A stretch of DNA of 41,410 nt, taken from NCBI GenBank assembly GCA_016218805.1, contig JACRCW010000070.1, positions 1 through 41,410 on the forward strand. The letters are read 5' to 3'. A program made the translations under genes and the position numbers. This DNA is from Deltaproteobacteria bacterium (GTDB lineage: Bacteria; Myxococcota; JACRCW01). Position 1 is the first letter of the stretch. The number at the start of each line of letters is the position of its first letter. This document shows positions 15,788 through 23,106 of the stretch, piece after piece. Under the pieces are notes generated by a model that saw only the letters and a list, made by a program, of their open reading frames with translations, was not told where the DNA came from and did not search any database.

Positions 15788-16372
15788 ATGCAGAAACTCA
15801 CGCTTCCCCTGGATGAACAAGCCGTGCGCGCGCTGCACCGCGGTGATGACGTGCTCATCAGCGGACGGATGATCACCGGCCGTGACGCCGCCCACAAGCA
15901 CCTGTGCACGCACGAGGACCCCGAGGCGCGCCGGTACCTGGAAGGCGGCATCATCTACCACTGCGGTCCGGTGGTGAAGAAGGACGCGGATGGCAGCTGG
16001 ACCATGACGGCCGCCGGCCCCACCACCAGCACGCGCGAGGAGCCTTACCAGCACAAAGTCATTGCCGACTACAAGGTGCGCGGCGTCATTGGGAAGGGCG
16101 GCATGGGGCCCAAGACGCTCAAGGCCTGCAAGGAGCACGGGTGCGCGTACCTGCACGCCATTGGCGGGCTGGCGGCCACGCTGGCGCGGCACGTCAAGAA
16201 GGTGGAGGGGGTGCTGCACTATGAGGAGTTTGGCCCGCCGGAGGCCATGTGGATCCTGCAGGTGGAGGACTTCCCCGCGGTGGTGACCATGGACAGCCAC
16301 GGTGAGAGCCTGCATGAGGTGGTGGAGCGCGAAAGCGGGGCCAGGCTGCGCGCACTGCTGGGGATGGCGTGA
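15788..16372 (+). CDS. Class I fumarate hydratase, beta (C-terminal) subunit
   Basis: A 194-residue partner of the preceding subunit, corresponding to the C-terminal domain of single-chain class I fumarases. Typical motifs are GDDVLISGRMITGRDAAHKH, IYHCGPVV, GPTTSTREEPY, then GKGGMGPKT and a final EEFGPPEAMWIL. The ATG at 15788 lies 8 bp after the alpha stop with a GTGAGG site 6 bp before it. A GTG at 15776 overlapping the alpha stop is possible but less likely. Co-expression and a heteromeric enzyme are expected. The next gene overlaps its stop by 4 bp. Confidence 0.93.
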   Translation: MQKLTLPLDEQAVRALHRGDDVLISGRMITGRDAAHKHLCTHEDPEARRYLEGGIIYHCGPVVKKDADGSWTMTAAGPTTSTREEPYQHKVIADYKVRGVIGKGGMGPKTLKACKEHGCAYLHAIGGLAATLARHVKKVEGVLHYEEFGPPEAMWILQVEDFPAVVTMDSHGESLHEVVERESGARLRALLGMA

Positions 16373-17460
16373 GGGGCGGCGCGGCGGGGCAAGGCATCCT
16401 CCTGGCCGCCGCGCTGCTGGCGGCGGGGACCGCGCACGCGGACAAGGTCTACAAGGATGCGCGGGATCGCTTTCGCCTGACGCTGCCGACCGGCTGGGAG
16501 CTGACGCCCATGCCCGGGGACACCGAAGGCATGGTCTTCCGCCGCCGCGTGGGGGATGTGCCGGGAATCCTGTCCGTGAAGGTGGCGCCGGCCACGCCGT
16601 CGGACACACACACCTCCGTGATGGATGCCCGCACGCGCTCCTTCCAACGCGAGCTGGGCTACGACCGGCAGACGGAACTGGAGGTCAAGGTCGCCAACCT
16701 CAAGGCGCTGCGGCGGACGCACACGGTGTTCCTCAACGGGGATGAGAACATCAAGCGCTATGCGGTGGACCACGTGGTGTTTGCGTACGGCTACGCGCAT
16801 TACGTGCACTTTGAGACGGCGGACGGGCATTACCCGTCCTTCACCAAGGACCTGCAGGCGCTGCTGGCGTCCTACCAACCCCTGGCCGGCCGCAAGCTGT
16901 ATGAGCCGCTCATTGGCCGCTGGCAGATGGTGGGCGGCCCGGCGGGGGACGGCGGGGCGCTCACGCTCAACGCGGACCAGTTCTTCCAGCTGGGCACGCG
17001 CAGCGGGCTGTGGCGCGCGGACGGCAAGCGCCTCATGCTTACGGAACCGCTGGGCACGGAGACCTTCCGCTACATTGTGGATGACCAGGTGCTCACGCTG
17101 CAGAGTGACACGCTCAAGGAACCGGTGAGCTACCGGCGCGCGGCGGGCGGCCCCAAGGTGGCCGAAGATGACGACGTGGCCCGCGCCCGGGCCAACCGCG
17201 CGCTGAAGATGAGCCAGGAGCAGGTGGTGGGCAGCTGGATGGTGGTGGAGGGCGGGGATTCGTTTGAGATGTCCCTCACGGAGTCCGGCGCCTTCCGCTT
17301 TGGCCCCATGGGCGGGCGCTATGAGCTCAAGGGCAACATGCTGAGCGTGGAGAGCAACAGCGGCGTGCGCGTCACCTACTACCTCACGTTTGACGGCAAG
17401 CGGCTGCGCATGAGCGGCGGTGACCTGGACCGGCCGTTGGTGCTGGAGCGGCGGCAGTGA
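16369..17460 (+). CDS. Secreted protein of unknown function, coupled to fumarase
   Basis: A 363-residue protein starting at a GTG that overlaps the fumarase beta stop (GTGA). The N-terminus looks like a Sec signal sequence (LLAAALLAAGTAHA, cleavage before DKVYKD). Residues ~27-170 resemble a PsbP/Mog1-like or stress-protein-like sandwich (DRFRLTLPTGWELTPMPGDT), a common opening of exported proteins that act on or near membranes. The last ~190 residues contain two similar beta-rich units (LIGRWQMVGG...LTLNADQFFQLGTRSGLWRA and VVGSWMVVEG...MSLTESGAFRFGPMGGRY), like lipocalin-type or DUF4923-type stress domains. No catalytic motif is visible. Exact family unknown. Confidence 0.72.
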   Translation: MRGGAAGQGILLAAALLAAGTAHADKVYKDARDRFRLTLPTGWELTPMPGDTEGMVFRRRVGDVPGILSVKVAPATPSDTHTSVMDARTRSFQRELGYDRQTELEVKVANLKALRRTHTVFLNGDENIKRYAVDHVVFAYGYAHYVHFETADGHYPSFTKDLQALLASYQPLAGRKLYEPLIGRWQMVGGPAGDGGALTLNADQFFQLGTRSGLWRADGKRLMLTEPLGTETFRYIVDDQVLTLQSDTLKEPVSYRRAAGGPKVAEDDDVARARANRALKMSQEQVVGSWMVVEGGDSFEMSLTESGAFRFGPMGGRYELKGNMLSVESNSGVRVTYYLTFDGKRLRMSGGDLDRPLVLERRQ

Positions 17461-18230
17461 CCGGGCAGCCCGGCGCGGACGGCGGGCGGCGGGACACCCC
17501 GCTGGCAGCCGAGGTGGACCTCCACGACGACACACTGGAGTCCATCCCGCGGCCGTTCTGGCGGACCTTCCGCGAATCATTCTCCGCCGCGTTCTCCGGC
17601 CTGGCGCGCACCATTGCCACCCAGCGCAACATGAAGGTCCACGTGGTCAGCGCGTTCATGGTGTTGTTGGTGGGCATGGCACTGGAACTGGACCTGGCCA
17701 CGCGCGCGGCGCTCATCTTCTGTGCCGCCGCGGTGTGGTTCGCGGAGATTCTCAACACCGCGCTGGAGGCCTTTGTGGACCTGCACGTCCGGCAGTACCA
17801 CCGCCTGGCCATGCTGGCCAAAGACGCCGCCGCCGCCGGCGTGCTGGTGCTGGCCGCTGCCACCGTGTTGATCTTTGCTGAGGTGCTGCGGGCCAACCTC
17901 CACCAGATCGTGGCCCAGAGCGACCAGGTGCTTCGCTTTGCCGCGCTGGGCGTGCCCGCCACCGGCGGGGTGGTCTACCTGCTGTGGGGCAACCGCAAGG
18001 GTGTCACGCCGTGGCTGGCCCTGGCGGCGTCCCTGGGGCTGCTGGTCCCGCTGGCGCTGACCGCCATTGACCGGCTGTTCACGGCGTCCGCCGTGGGCAT
18101 CATCCTGCTGGCCCGCTACGCCCGGGCCCGCTACCCCGGCACCATGCCCCGCGGCGCCCCGGTGCCCCCCGGTGCGCTGCGCGCCCCCCCCGCCCCCTCC
18201 AGCGTGCGTGCAGGCGCGCCGCGCGGATGA
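17457..18230 (+). CDS. dgkA: DgkA-type diacylglycerol/undecaprenol kinase with extra membrane domain
   Basis: Integral membrane lipid kinase that phosphorylates diacylglycerol or undecaprenol. The family core is at ~40-145. It comprises the amphipathic entry FRESFSAAFSGLARTIATQR, helix 1, and the active-site motif WFAEILNTALEAFVDL, then QYHRLAMLAKDAAAAGVLV in the position of the E. coli KDxxxAAVL signature. DgkA proteins usually stop at ~120-130 residues. This one is 257 long, with three or four further hydrophobic segments after residue 165 and a Pro/Ala-rich cytoplasmic end. The extra part resembles no domain I know. The start is a GTG overlapping the upstream stop by 4 bp, and the next gene overlaps its own stop by 4 bp. 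Substrate choice cannot be read from the sequence. Confidence 0.85.
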   Translation: MTGQPGADGGRRDTPLAAEVDLHDDTLESIPRPFWRTFRESFSAAFSGLARTIATQRNMKVHVVSAFMVLLVGMALELDLATRAALIFCAAAVWFAEILNTALEAFVDLHVRQYHRLAMLAKDAAAAGVLVLAAATVLIFAEVLRANLHQIVAQSDQVLRFAALGVPATGGVVYLLWGNRKGVTPWLALAASLGLLVPLALTAIDRLFTASAVGIILLARYARARYPGTMPRGAPVPPGALRAPPAPSSVRAGAPRG

Positions 18231-18988
18231 GGCGCGCGCTGTGCGCGCTGGGCGGCGCCCTGGCCGCGCTGGCCGCGGCGCCGGAGCCCGGCACGGCGGA
18301 ACAGGGTGGTGCTCCCCCCGCGGTGGCCCGCTGCTTTCCCGGTGAAACCTGGACGCTGCGGATCCGCGCGCTGGGCGTCACCGGCGCCCATGCCACCGTG
18401 GAGATGCCGCTGGGCTGCGGCGGCGCGGAGGCCTACGTGGCCGGCCGCGTACAGACCACGCGGCTCATCAGCCTGGTGTGGCGGGTACGGGACCGGATCC
18501 TCACCGTGCTGGACGGCCGCACCGGCGCCACGCTGCGGACGCTGTTTGAGGAGGATGAGAACGGGCGGCATGAGACCCGTACAGACAGCTTTGAGCCGGG
18601 CGCGGTGGTGACCCGCTGGGAGCTGCCGCCCGGCCGCGTGGTGCGCACGCCTGCCCCGCAGGGCGCCCTGGACCCGTTCACCGTCCTGATGCGCCTGCGC
18701 GCCGCTCCGCTGGCGCCCGGGGACCGGTATCAGTTCCCGGTGTTTTCGCGGGACACCGTCTATGACGGCACCGTGGTGGTCCTGGCGCGCGAGCTGACCA
18801 TTGCCCTGGGGGAAACCACCCGCGTGGTGCACCTGCACGCCACTTTCATGGAGGGCCCCAGGCCCAGCCGCGTCCACGCAGACATCTGGCTGACCGATGA
18901 TGACCGGCGCCTGCCGGTGCGGGTGGAGGCCGGCACGCGGTTTGGCTACCTGGTCAGCGTGCTGGACGCCGTCACCGGCGTGCCATGA
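18227..18988 (+). CDS. DUF3108-like exported protein
   Basis: A 253-residue protein with a signal-like N-terminus (MRRALCALGGALAALAAA). The body is beta-rich with the DUF3108 pattern: FPGETWTLRIRALGVTGAHA, TTRLISLVWRVRDRILTVLD, PFTVLMRLRAAPLAPGDRYQ, and a final DIWLTDDDRRLPVRVEAGTR. Such proteins are periplasmic, often near lipid or envelope genes, and of unknown function. The ATG overlaps the DgkA stop by 4 bp (ATGA), making the third coupled junction in a row. Last confident gene of this operon. Confidence 0.75.
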   Translation: MRRALCALGGALAALAAAPEPGTAEQGGAPPAVARCFPGETWTLRIRALGVTGAHATVEMPLGCGGAEAYVAGRVQTTRLISLVWRVRDRILTVLDGRTGATLRTLFEEDENGRHETRTDSFEPGAVVTRWELPPGRVVRTPAPQGALDPFTVLMRLRAAPLAPGDRYQFPVFSRDTVYDGTVVVLARELTIALGETTRVVHLHATFMEGPRPSRVHADIWLTDDDRRLPVRVEAGTRFGYLVSVLDAVTGVP

Positions 18989-19081
18989 ACGCGCCGCAGT
19001 GGACCGCGGCATTTCCGGGGATACCCGCGGGTCGGTCGGAAGCGCCCACGGCGGGGTGGGCGGCCCGCTCCGGGCCCAAAC

Positions 19082-19100
19082 TGTCTCATTATTCGAGACA
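19082..19100. promoter_or_regulatory. AT-rich inverted repeat, possible operator
   Basis: Arms TGTCTC (19082-19087) and GAGACA (19095-19100) flank the 7-nt spacer ATTATTC. This is one of the few AT-rich islets in the 274-bp gap between the DUF3108-like gene and the Lys/Ala-rich gene. It lies about 160 bp upstream of the latter's start. The gap holds no other gene I trust. A regulator site is plausible but unproven. Confidence 0.35.
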
Positions 19101-19262
19101 CTTCCGGCCGCTGGCACCCCGCCGGCCGCCCGCAGCGATCCCGCTGCGCGGGCAGGTGCCTGCGCCCGGACTTGAGCCAACCGCCGCAACGCTGCTAGGG
19201 GCCGCGTGGACCAGGGGCAGCGGCCGTCATGTGGGCGGGCCATCTGCGGCAGAAGGGGTGCC

Positions 19263-19844
19263 ATGAAGAAGCAGAGCGCGAAGAAGGGGATGGCAGCCGG
19301 TGCACGTCCGGCCAAGCCCGCCAGGCCCGCGGCGAAGACCGTTGCCAAGCCCGCCGCCAAGCCGGCCGCGCCGCGCAAGGCGGTGCCCGCTCCGTCCAAG
19401 GCGCCGTCCGGCTTGAAGGCAGCCGCGCGCCCGCCACCCCGCAAGGCCACCGCCCCGGCCAAGGCCCCCGCCCCCTCCACCGCGCCGCTCAAGGCGGTCA
19501 GCGCGCCGGTGGTGCGCCGCCCGGTGGGGCCGCGTGACTACGACAAGGCCGAAGTGGAGCGCGCCGCCAAGGCCATCCTCAAAGCCCTGCGCCCGCTCAC
19601 GGGGGATGAAGAGGATTCGGACGCCGAGGCGGTCCGCAACCGCATGTCCCTGGAGAACGCGCACCCGCGCCGCCGGGCGGACGGCCACTACGAGGTGTTC
19701 CTCAAGTATTCCGCCGGCAACAGCGTGGCGGACCCTGAGGCGGAGGCGGAGAGCCGCGCGCGGGCGTGGTTTGACGCCCACAGCGAATACCCCGGCATCA
19801 AGGTGGCGGTGGACGTCACCGTCCTGGAAGAGCGCGAAGGCTGA
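19263..19844 (+). CDS. Protein with Lys/Ala/Pro-rich, histone H1-like N-terminal tail
   Basis: A 193-residue protein. Residues ~1-90 are almost only Lys, Ala, Pro and Arg (KPAAKPAAPRKAVPAPSKAP), very basic and like the tails of H1-type bacterial DNA-binding proteins. Residues ~95-193 look folded: an N-terminal helix (DYDKAEVERAAKAILKALRP), then a beta strand pair (ADGHYEVFLKYSAGN), an acidic helix and a final strand. The family is unknown to me. Nucleoid or RNA binding by the tail is inferred. The ATG at 19263 has an AGAAGGGG site upstream. Its 3' end is partly copied at 20202-20252 by a tandem duplication. Confidence 0.7.
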   Translation: MKKQSAKKGMAAGARPAKPARPAAKTVAKPAAKPAAPRKAVPAPSKAPSGLKAAARPPPRKATAPAKAPAPSTAPLKAVSAPVVRRPVGPRDYDKAEVERAAKAILKALRPLTGDEEDSDAEAVRNRMSLENAHPRRRADGHYEVFLKYSAGNSVADPEAEAESRARAWFDAHSEYPGIKVAVDVTVLEEREG

Positions 19845-19848
19845 AGGG

Positions 19849-20142
19849 TCAGCCCCGCCGCTCCAGGCGCTCCACGCGGTGTTCCAGCGTGCTCAGGCGC
19901 TTGTCATTTGCCAGCGCGGCCGTGTCTCGCTTCATGGCATCCCGGCGGATGTGGACCAGCTCCGCCTGCATGCGGTCCAGGCGCTTGTTGGTTTCCGCCG
20001 CCTCCACGCGCAGGCCAGTAAGCTCCGCGTGGATCTTCTGCAGCACCTTGATGGTGAGGTCCTTCACATCTCCGCTGGCCATCACGCCCTCCAGCCACCC
20101 GTTTACCACGGCGCGCGGTTGGCGGCAGGCAGGGGACGCCAT
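19849..20142 (-). CDS. Small coiled-coil protein, copy 1
   Basis: About 97 residues from the ATG at 20142. Two stretches of heptad-like helix are visible: DVKDLTIKVLQKIHAELTGL and AAETNKRLDRMQAELVHIRR, ending in KRLSTLEHRVERLERRG. It is cytoplasmic and probably oligomeric; function unknown. It is a paralogue of the gene at 20257-20583, which has an extra ~18 residues in the helix. Copy 1 aligns with the GTG start of copy 2 near 20142. The frame runs further upstream only because the pseudouridine-synthase remnant in front has lost its stop codon. Convergent with the Lys/Ala-rich gene (4 bp gap). Confidence 0.65.
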   Translation of the reverse strand: MASPACRQPRAVVNGWLEGVMASGDVKDLTIKVLQKIHAELTGLRVEAAETNKRLDRMQAELVHIRRDAMKRDTAALANDKRLSTLEHRVERLERRG

Positions 20143-20144
20143 TC

Positions 20145-20203
20145 GCGGCTCAGGCGTAGCGCCCCGGTGGCACAGCTCAAGCGCGTGCGCCACGCCACCC
20201 GGG
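20145..20203 (-). pseudogene. Remnant of the 3' end of the RluA-type gene
   Basis: On the minus strand this reads GGVAHALELCHRGATPEP, parallel to the true C-terminus GGGRVFELGNPGATPGP of the gene at 20580-21497. The stop codon present in the intact gene is replaced by a CGA codon here. It is a by-product of the tandem duplication and has drifted. It may now act as leader sequence for coiled-coil copy 1. Confidence 0.7.
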
Positions 20204-20252
20204 CATCAAGGTGGCGGTGGACGTCACCCTCCTGGAAGAGCGCGAAGGCTGA
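20202..20252 (+). pseudogene. Remnant of the 3' end of the Lys/Ala-rich gene
   Basis: It encodes GIKVAVDVTLLEEREG and a stop, identical to the last 16 codons of the gene ending at 19844 except for one Val-to-Leu change. It has no start and no upstream domain. It marks the left end of the second duplication unit. Confidence 0.8.
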
Positions 20253-20256
20253 AGGG

Positions 20257-20583
20257 TCAGCCGCGCCGCTCCAGGCGCTCCACGCGGTGTTCCAGCGTGC
20301 TCAGGCGCTTGTCGTTGGCCAGCGCGGCCGTGTCCCGCTTCATGGCATCCCGGCGGATGTGGACCAGCTCCGCCTGCATGCGGTCCAGGCGCTTGTTGGT
20401 TTCATCCAGGCGCCTGTTGGTTTCCGCCGCGTGCCGGTCCTGGTCTGTGCGCAGCGCAGAAAGCTCCGCGTGGATCTTCTGCAGCACCTTGACGGTGAGG
20501 TCCTTCACATCTCCGCTGGCCATCACGTCCTCCAGCCACCCGTTTAACACGGCGCGGGGGGCGGCAGCAGGGGCGGCGCTCAC
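20257..20583 (-). CDS. Small coiled-coil protein, copy 2
   Basis: A 108-residue paralogue of the preceding copy. A short Ala-rich start (MSAAPAAAPRAVLNGWLEDV) leads into a long helix (MASGDVKDLTVKVLQKIHAE, DETNKRLDRMQAELVHIRRD) ending KRLSTLEHRVERLERRG. Compared with copy 1 it has an extra ~18 residues (TDQDRHAAETNRRLDETN) that repeat the neighbouring ETNKRLD pattern, so length changed by slippage inside the helix. The start GTG at 20583 overlaps the RluA-type stop by 4 bp (GTGA), so this copy is translationally coupled and is probably the ancestral one. Function unknown. Confidence 0.72.
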   Translation of the reverse strand: MSAAPAAAPRAVLNGWLEDVMASGDVKDLTVKVLQKIHAELSALRTDQDRHAAETNRRLDETNKRLDRMQAELVHIRRDAMKRDTAALANDKRLSTLEHRVERLERRG

Positions 20584-21497
20584 GGCCCAGGCGTCGCGCC
20601 CGGATTGCCCAGCTCAAACACGCGCCCCCCGCCACCCGGGATGGGGAACCCGTCGCCCACCACCGGCCCGTGCTTCCCGCCCGCCACGCGCCACGCCCGC
20701 TGCATGTCCTCCGGCAGCGGTGACACCGCCACCACCCGCTGGCCCGTGGACGGGTGCGTGATGGCCAGCCGGTGGCTGTGCAGCGCCTGCCGCGCAATGA
20801 GGTCCGTGCGGCCGGCGGCGTACTGCTGCTCGCCCAGCAGCGGGAAGCCCAGCTCCGCCAGGTGCACCCGGATCTGGTTGCGCCGCCCCGTCTCCAGCTT
20901 CAGGGCCACCAGCGCCACCTCCCCCGCCTGCTCCACCAGCCGGAAGTGCGTCACGGCCAGCTGGCCTTCGCCGTCATCCAGGGTGCGCATGCGCAGGTCA
21001 CGCCCCACGGTCCCCAGGTGGCTGCGGATGGTCCCCGCCCCGGGCGGCCGCCCCGAACACAGCGCCAGGTAGACGCGCTCAAAGTCCCGCCGCCGCAGCT
21101 CCTCCACCAGCGTGCCCAACGCGTGCCGCGTCCGCGCCACCACCAGCACCCCGGAGGTGTCCCGGTCCAGCCGGTGCACGGGGAACACCTGGTCATGCGC
21201 ACCCTTGAGCCGGTGACGCAGGTGCCCCATCACCGTGGGCGGGTTGCCCACGTCCGTCTTCACCGTCAGCAGCCCCGGTCCCTTGTCAACCAGGCACACC
21301 TGGCTGTCGCGGAACACAATGTCACACTGGCCGGGCGCGGGCGCCGGACCCTTGCGCGTGACCACAAGCGGCGGGAGGGCCCGGGGTGGGCGCGGCGCCG
21401 GGCGGGGCGCGCGGCGCCGGGGATCCTCACGGTGGCGGCGGGGGCTGCGGCCGCGCGGCGCGCCGGGTGCGGTGTCACGGGAGGAGCGCCGGGGCAT
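20580..21497 (-). CDS. RluA-family pseudouridine synthase
   Basis: Isomerises specific uridines in rRNA or tRNA to pseudouridine. The 305-residue protein begins with an Arg/Pro-rich basic stretch (~1-50), then the catalytic domain. The RluA-type active-site motif HRLDRDTSGVLVV contains catalytic Asp111. GRRNQIRVHLAELGFPLLGE and HSHRLAITHP are further family signatures. There is no S4 domain, so it is closer to RluA/RluC-like catalytic cores; the site modified cannot be read. The ATG at 21497 is the first plausible start, but no ribosome-binding site is visible and the true start could lie inside the basic stretch. The stop overlaps coiled-coil copy 2. It is divergent from the GlcD-type gene, with 184 bp between them in which I see no clear signals. 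Confidence 0.9.
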   Translation of the reverse strand: MPRRSSRDTAPGAPRGRSPRRHREDPRRRAPRPAPRPPRALPPLVVTRKGPAPAPGQCDIVFRDSQVCLVDKGPGLLTVKTDVGNPPTVMGHLRHRLKGAHDQVFPVHRLDRDTSGVLVVARTRHALGTLVEELRRRDFERVYLALCSGRPPGAGTIRSHLGTVGRDLRMRTLDDGEGQLAVTHFRLVEQAGEVALVALKLETGRRNQIRVHLAELGFPLLGEQQYAAGRTDLIARQALHSHRLAITHPSTGQRVVAVSPLPEDMQRAWRVAGGKHGPVVGDGFPIPGGGGRVFELGNPGATPGP

Positions 21498-21681
21498 GCG
21501 CGCGTGTGTAGCCCAGCGGACCCCACACCGCCCAATGACCGCGGCGTTTGCGCCCGCCCGAACGCGCGGGTACCCGTCCGTCCACCGAGACGACTGACGT
21601 GGCCCACCCGCTGCCCCCACCTCCCACCCGCCCCGGCACTGCGCGCCTCGGCGGCGTCCCCCGCAAGTGGGGAGGTGCCCG

Positions 21682-23106
21682 GTGAGTTCAGCGCTGTCCG
21701 TGACCGCCGGCACCCGCCGCGCTGTGGACACCGCGCGCCTGGGCCGCCTGCTGCGGGACATCTGCGGCCCCTCCCACGTCAAGACCGACGCGGACGCCCT
21801 GGCACCCTACGGCCATGACGAGACCCACGGCCTGACCCCCATCCCCCCTGACGCCGTGGTGCTCCCCGGCAACACCCGCGAAGTGGCCGAGGTCATGCGC
21901 GCCTGCGCCTCCCTGGAACTGCCGGTGGTGCCCCGCGGCGCGGGAACCGGCCGCAGTGGCGGGTGCGTGCCCGCGCACGGCGGCGTCGTGGTTGCACTGA
22001 CGCGCATGGCGGCGGTGAACGAAATTGACCCGTCCGACGGCGTGGCCGTGGTGGAGCCGGGCGTCATCCTGGGTGCGTTCCAGCAGCGCGTGGAGGCGGA
22101 GGGCTGGTTCTATCCGCCCGACCCGGCGTCGCTGGCGGACTGCACGCTGGGCGGCAACGTGGCGGAGAACGCCGGTGGGCCGCGCGCGGTGAAGTACGGC
22201 GTCACGCGGGACTACCTGCTGGGCCTGGAAGCGGTCCTTCCCACGGGCGAGACGGTGCGCATGGGCCGCCGCAGCCAGAAGGGCGTGGCGGGCTATGACC
22301 TGGCGGGCCTCATGTGCGGCTCCGAAGGCACGCTGGCCATCCTCACGTCCCTGACGCTCCGGATCATCCCGCGCCCGCCGGTGGTGCAGACGGGCGTGAT
22401 GGCTTTTGCCAGCGCGCAGGACGCGGCCCGCACGGTGACCGCGGTGCTGGCCCGCGGGATCCGGCCGCGCACGCTGGAGTACCTGGACGCGCTCACGCTG
22501 GACGCGGTGCGTCCCCTGGGCGGGTACGCGTTCCCCGCGGACGCACGCGCGGCGCTGATCATTGAGGCGGACGGCGTGTCAGAAGACGCGGTGTGGGAGG
22601 AGCTCCGCCGCGCGGCGGAGGTGGCCACCGCACACGGCGCGCAGGAAGTGGTGCTGGCCCAGGACGAGGCGCAGCGGCGCCGCATCTGGGACACCCGGCA
22701 CAAACTCTCCGCCGCCACGCGCCAGCTCACCGGTCACAAGGTCAGTGAGGACGTGGTGGTGCCCCGCGGCCGCGTGCCGGAGATGGTGGCGCGCCTGGCG
22801 GCCACCGGCGAGCGGCACGGCTTGCGGGTGGGCGCGTTTGGCCACGCCGGGGACGGCAACCTGCACGTGCAGGTGATCTTCAACGACCCGGTGGCCCAGA
22901 AGGCGCAGGTGGAGGCGTGCCTGCGGGAAGTCACCGTGGAGGCGCTCCAGCTGGGCGGCAGCGTCAGCGGCGAACACGGCGTGGGCCTGGCCAAGCGCGC
23001 GCTGCTGGAACTGGAACAGGGACCCGAGGTCATTGCCCTGCAGAAGCGGATCAAGGCGGCGTTTGATCCGCGGGGTATCCTCAATCCCGGGAAGGTGTTT
23101 CCATGA
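21682..23106 (+). CDS. FAD-linked oxidase, GlcD/D-lactate dehydrogenase type
   Basis: Flavoprotein oxidising an alpha-hydroxy acid such as glycolate or D-lactate, with electrons passed on to quinone or Fe-S partners. The 474-residue protein has the FAD-binding PP-loop region (VVPRGAGTGRSGGCVPAHGG), NVAENAGGPRAVKYGVTRDY, GSEGTLAILTSLTLRI, and the C-terminal GHAGDGNLHVQ and SGEHGVGLAKR motifs of the VAO family. No GlcE or GlcF partner is next door, so the exact substrate is open. The GTG at 21682 is preferred because a GGGGAGG site lies 6 bp upstream; a GTG at 21667 is in frame but inside that site. Its stop overlaps the following lipoprotein start (ATGA). Confidence 0.9.
   Translation: MSSALSVTAGTRRAVDTARLGRLLRDICGPSHVKTDADALAPYGHDETHGLTPIPPDAVVLPGNTREVAEVMRACASLELPVVPRGAGTGRSGGCVPAHGGVVVALTRMAAVNEIDPSDGVAVVEPGVILGAFQQRVEAEGWFYPPDPASLADCTLGGNVAENAGGPRAVKYGVTRDYLLGLEAVLPTGETVRMGRRSQKGVAGYDLAGLMCGSEGTLAILTSLTLRIIPRPPVVQTGVMAFASAQDAARTVTAVLARGIRPRTLEYLDALTLDAVRPLGGYAFPADARAALIIEADGVSEDAVWEELRRAAEVATAHGAQEVVLAQDEAQRRRIWDTRHKLSAATRQLTGHKVSEDVVVPRGRVPEMVARLAATGERHGLRVGAFGHAGDGNLHVQVIFNDPVAQKAQVEACLREVTVEALQLGGSVSGEHGVGLAKRALLELEQGPEVIALQKRIKAAFDPRGILNPGKVFP

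Larger units (their letters stand above)
19794..20640. repeat. Segmental tandem duplication (two ~0.41-0.44 kb units)
   Basis: Unit 1 spans about 19794-20203 and unit 2 about 20202-20640. Each contains, in order, the last 16 codons of the Lys/Ala-rich gene, a coiled-coil gene on the minus strand, and the last ~17 codons of the RluA-type gene. Unit 2 is longer mainly because its coiled-coil gene has an extra segment. The 53-bp end segments 20151-20203 and 20588-20640 align without gaps at about 43 of 53 positions by my count. The junction at ~20202 joins the RluA-gene sequence CCACCCGGG to GGCATCAAGG of the Lys/Ala-rich gene, with CCGG shared at both ends. Confidence 0.8.

Noticed and set aside
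19172..19200. Possible promoter (TTGAGC, CTAGGG) before the Lys/Ala-rich gene
   Set aside because: The -10 match is poor at 17-bp spacing; not distinguishable from chance.
18985..19266. 93-codon plus-strand frame whose ATG overlaps the DUF3108-like stop (ATGA)
   Set aside because: It is well placed, but its codons are unlike the neighbours (many with A or T at the third position early on), it has no recognisable pattern, and it overlaps the next gene's start and the AT-rich inverted repeat.
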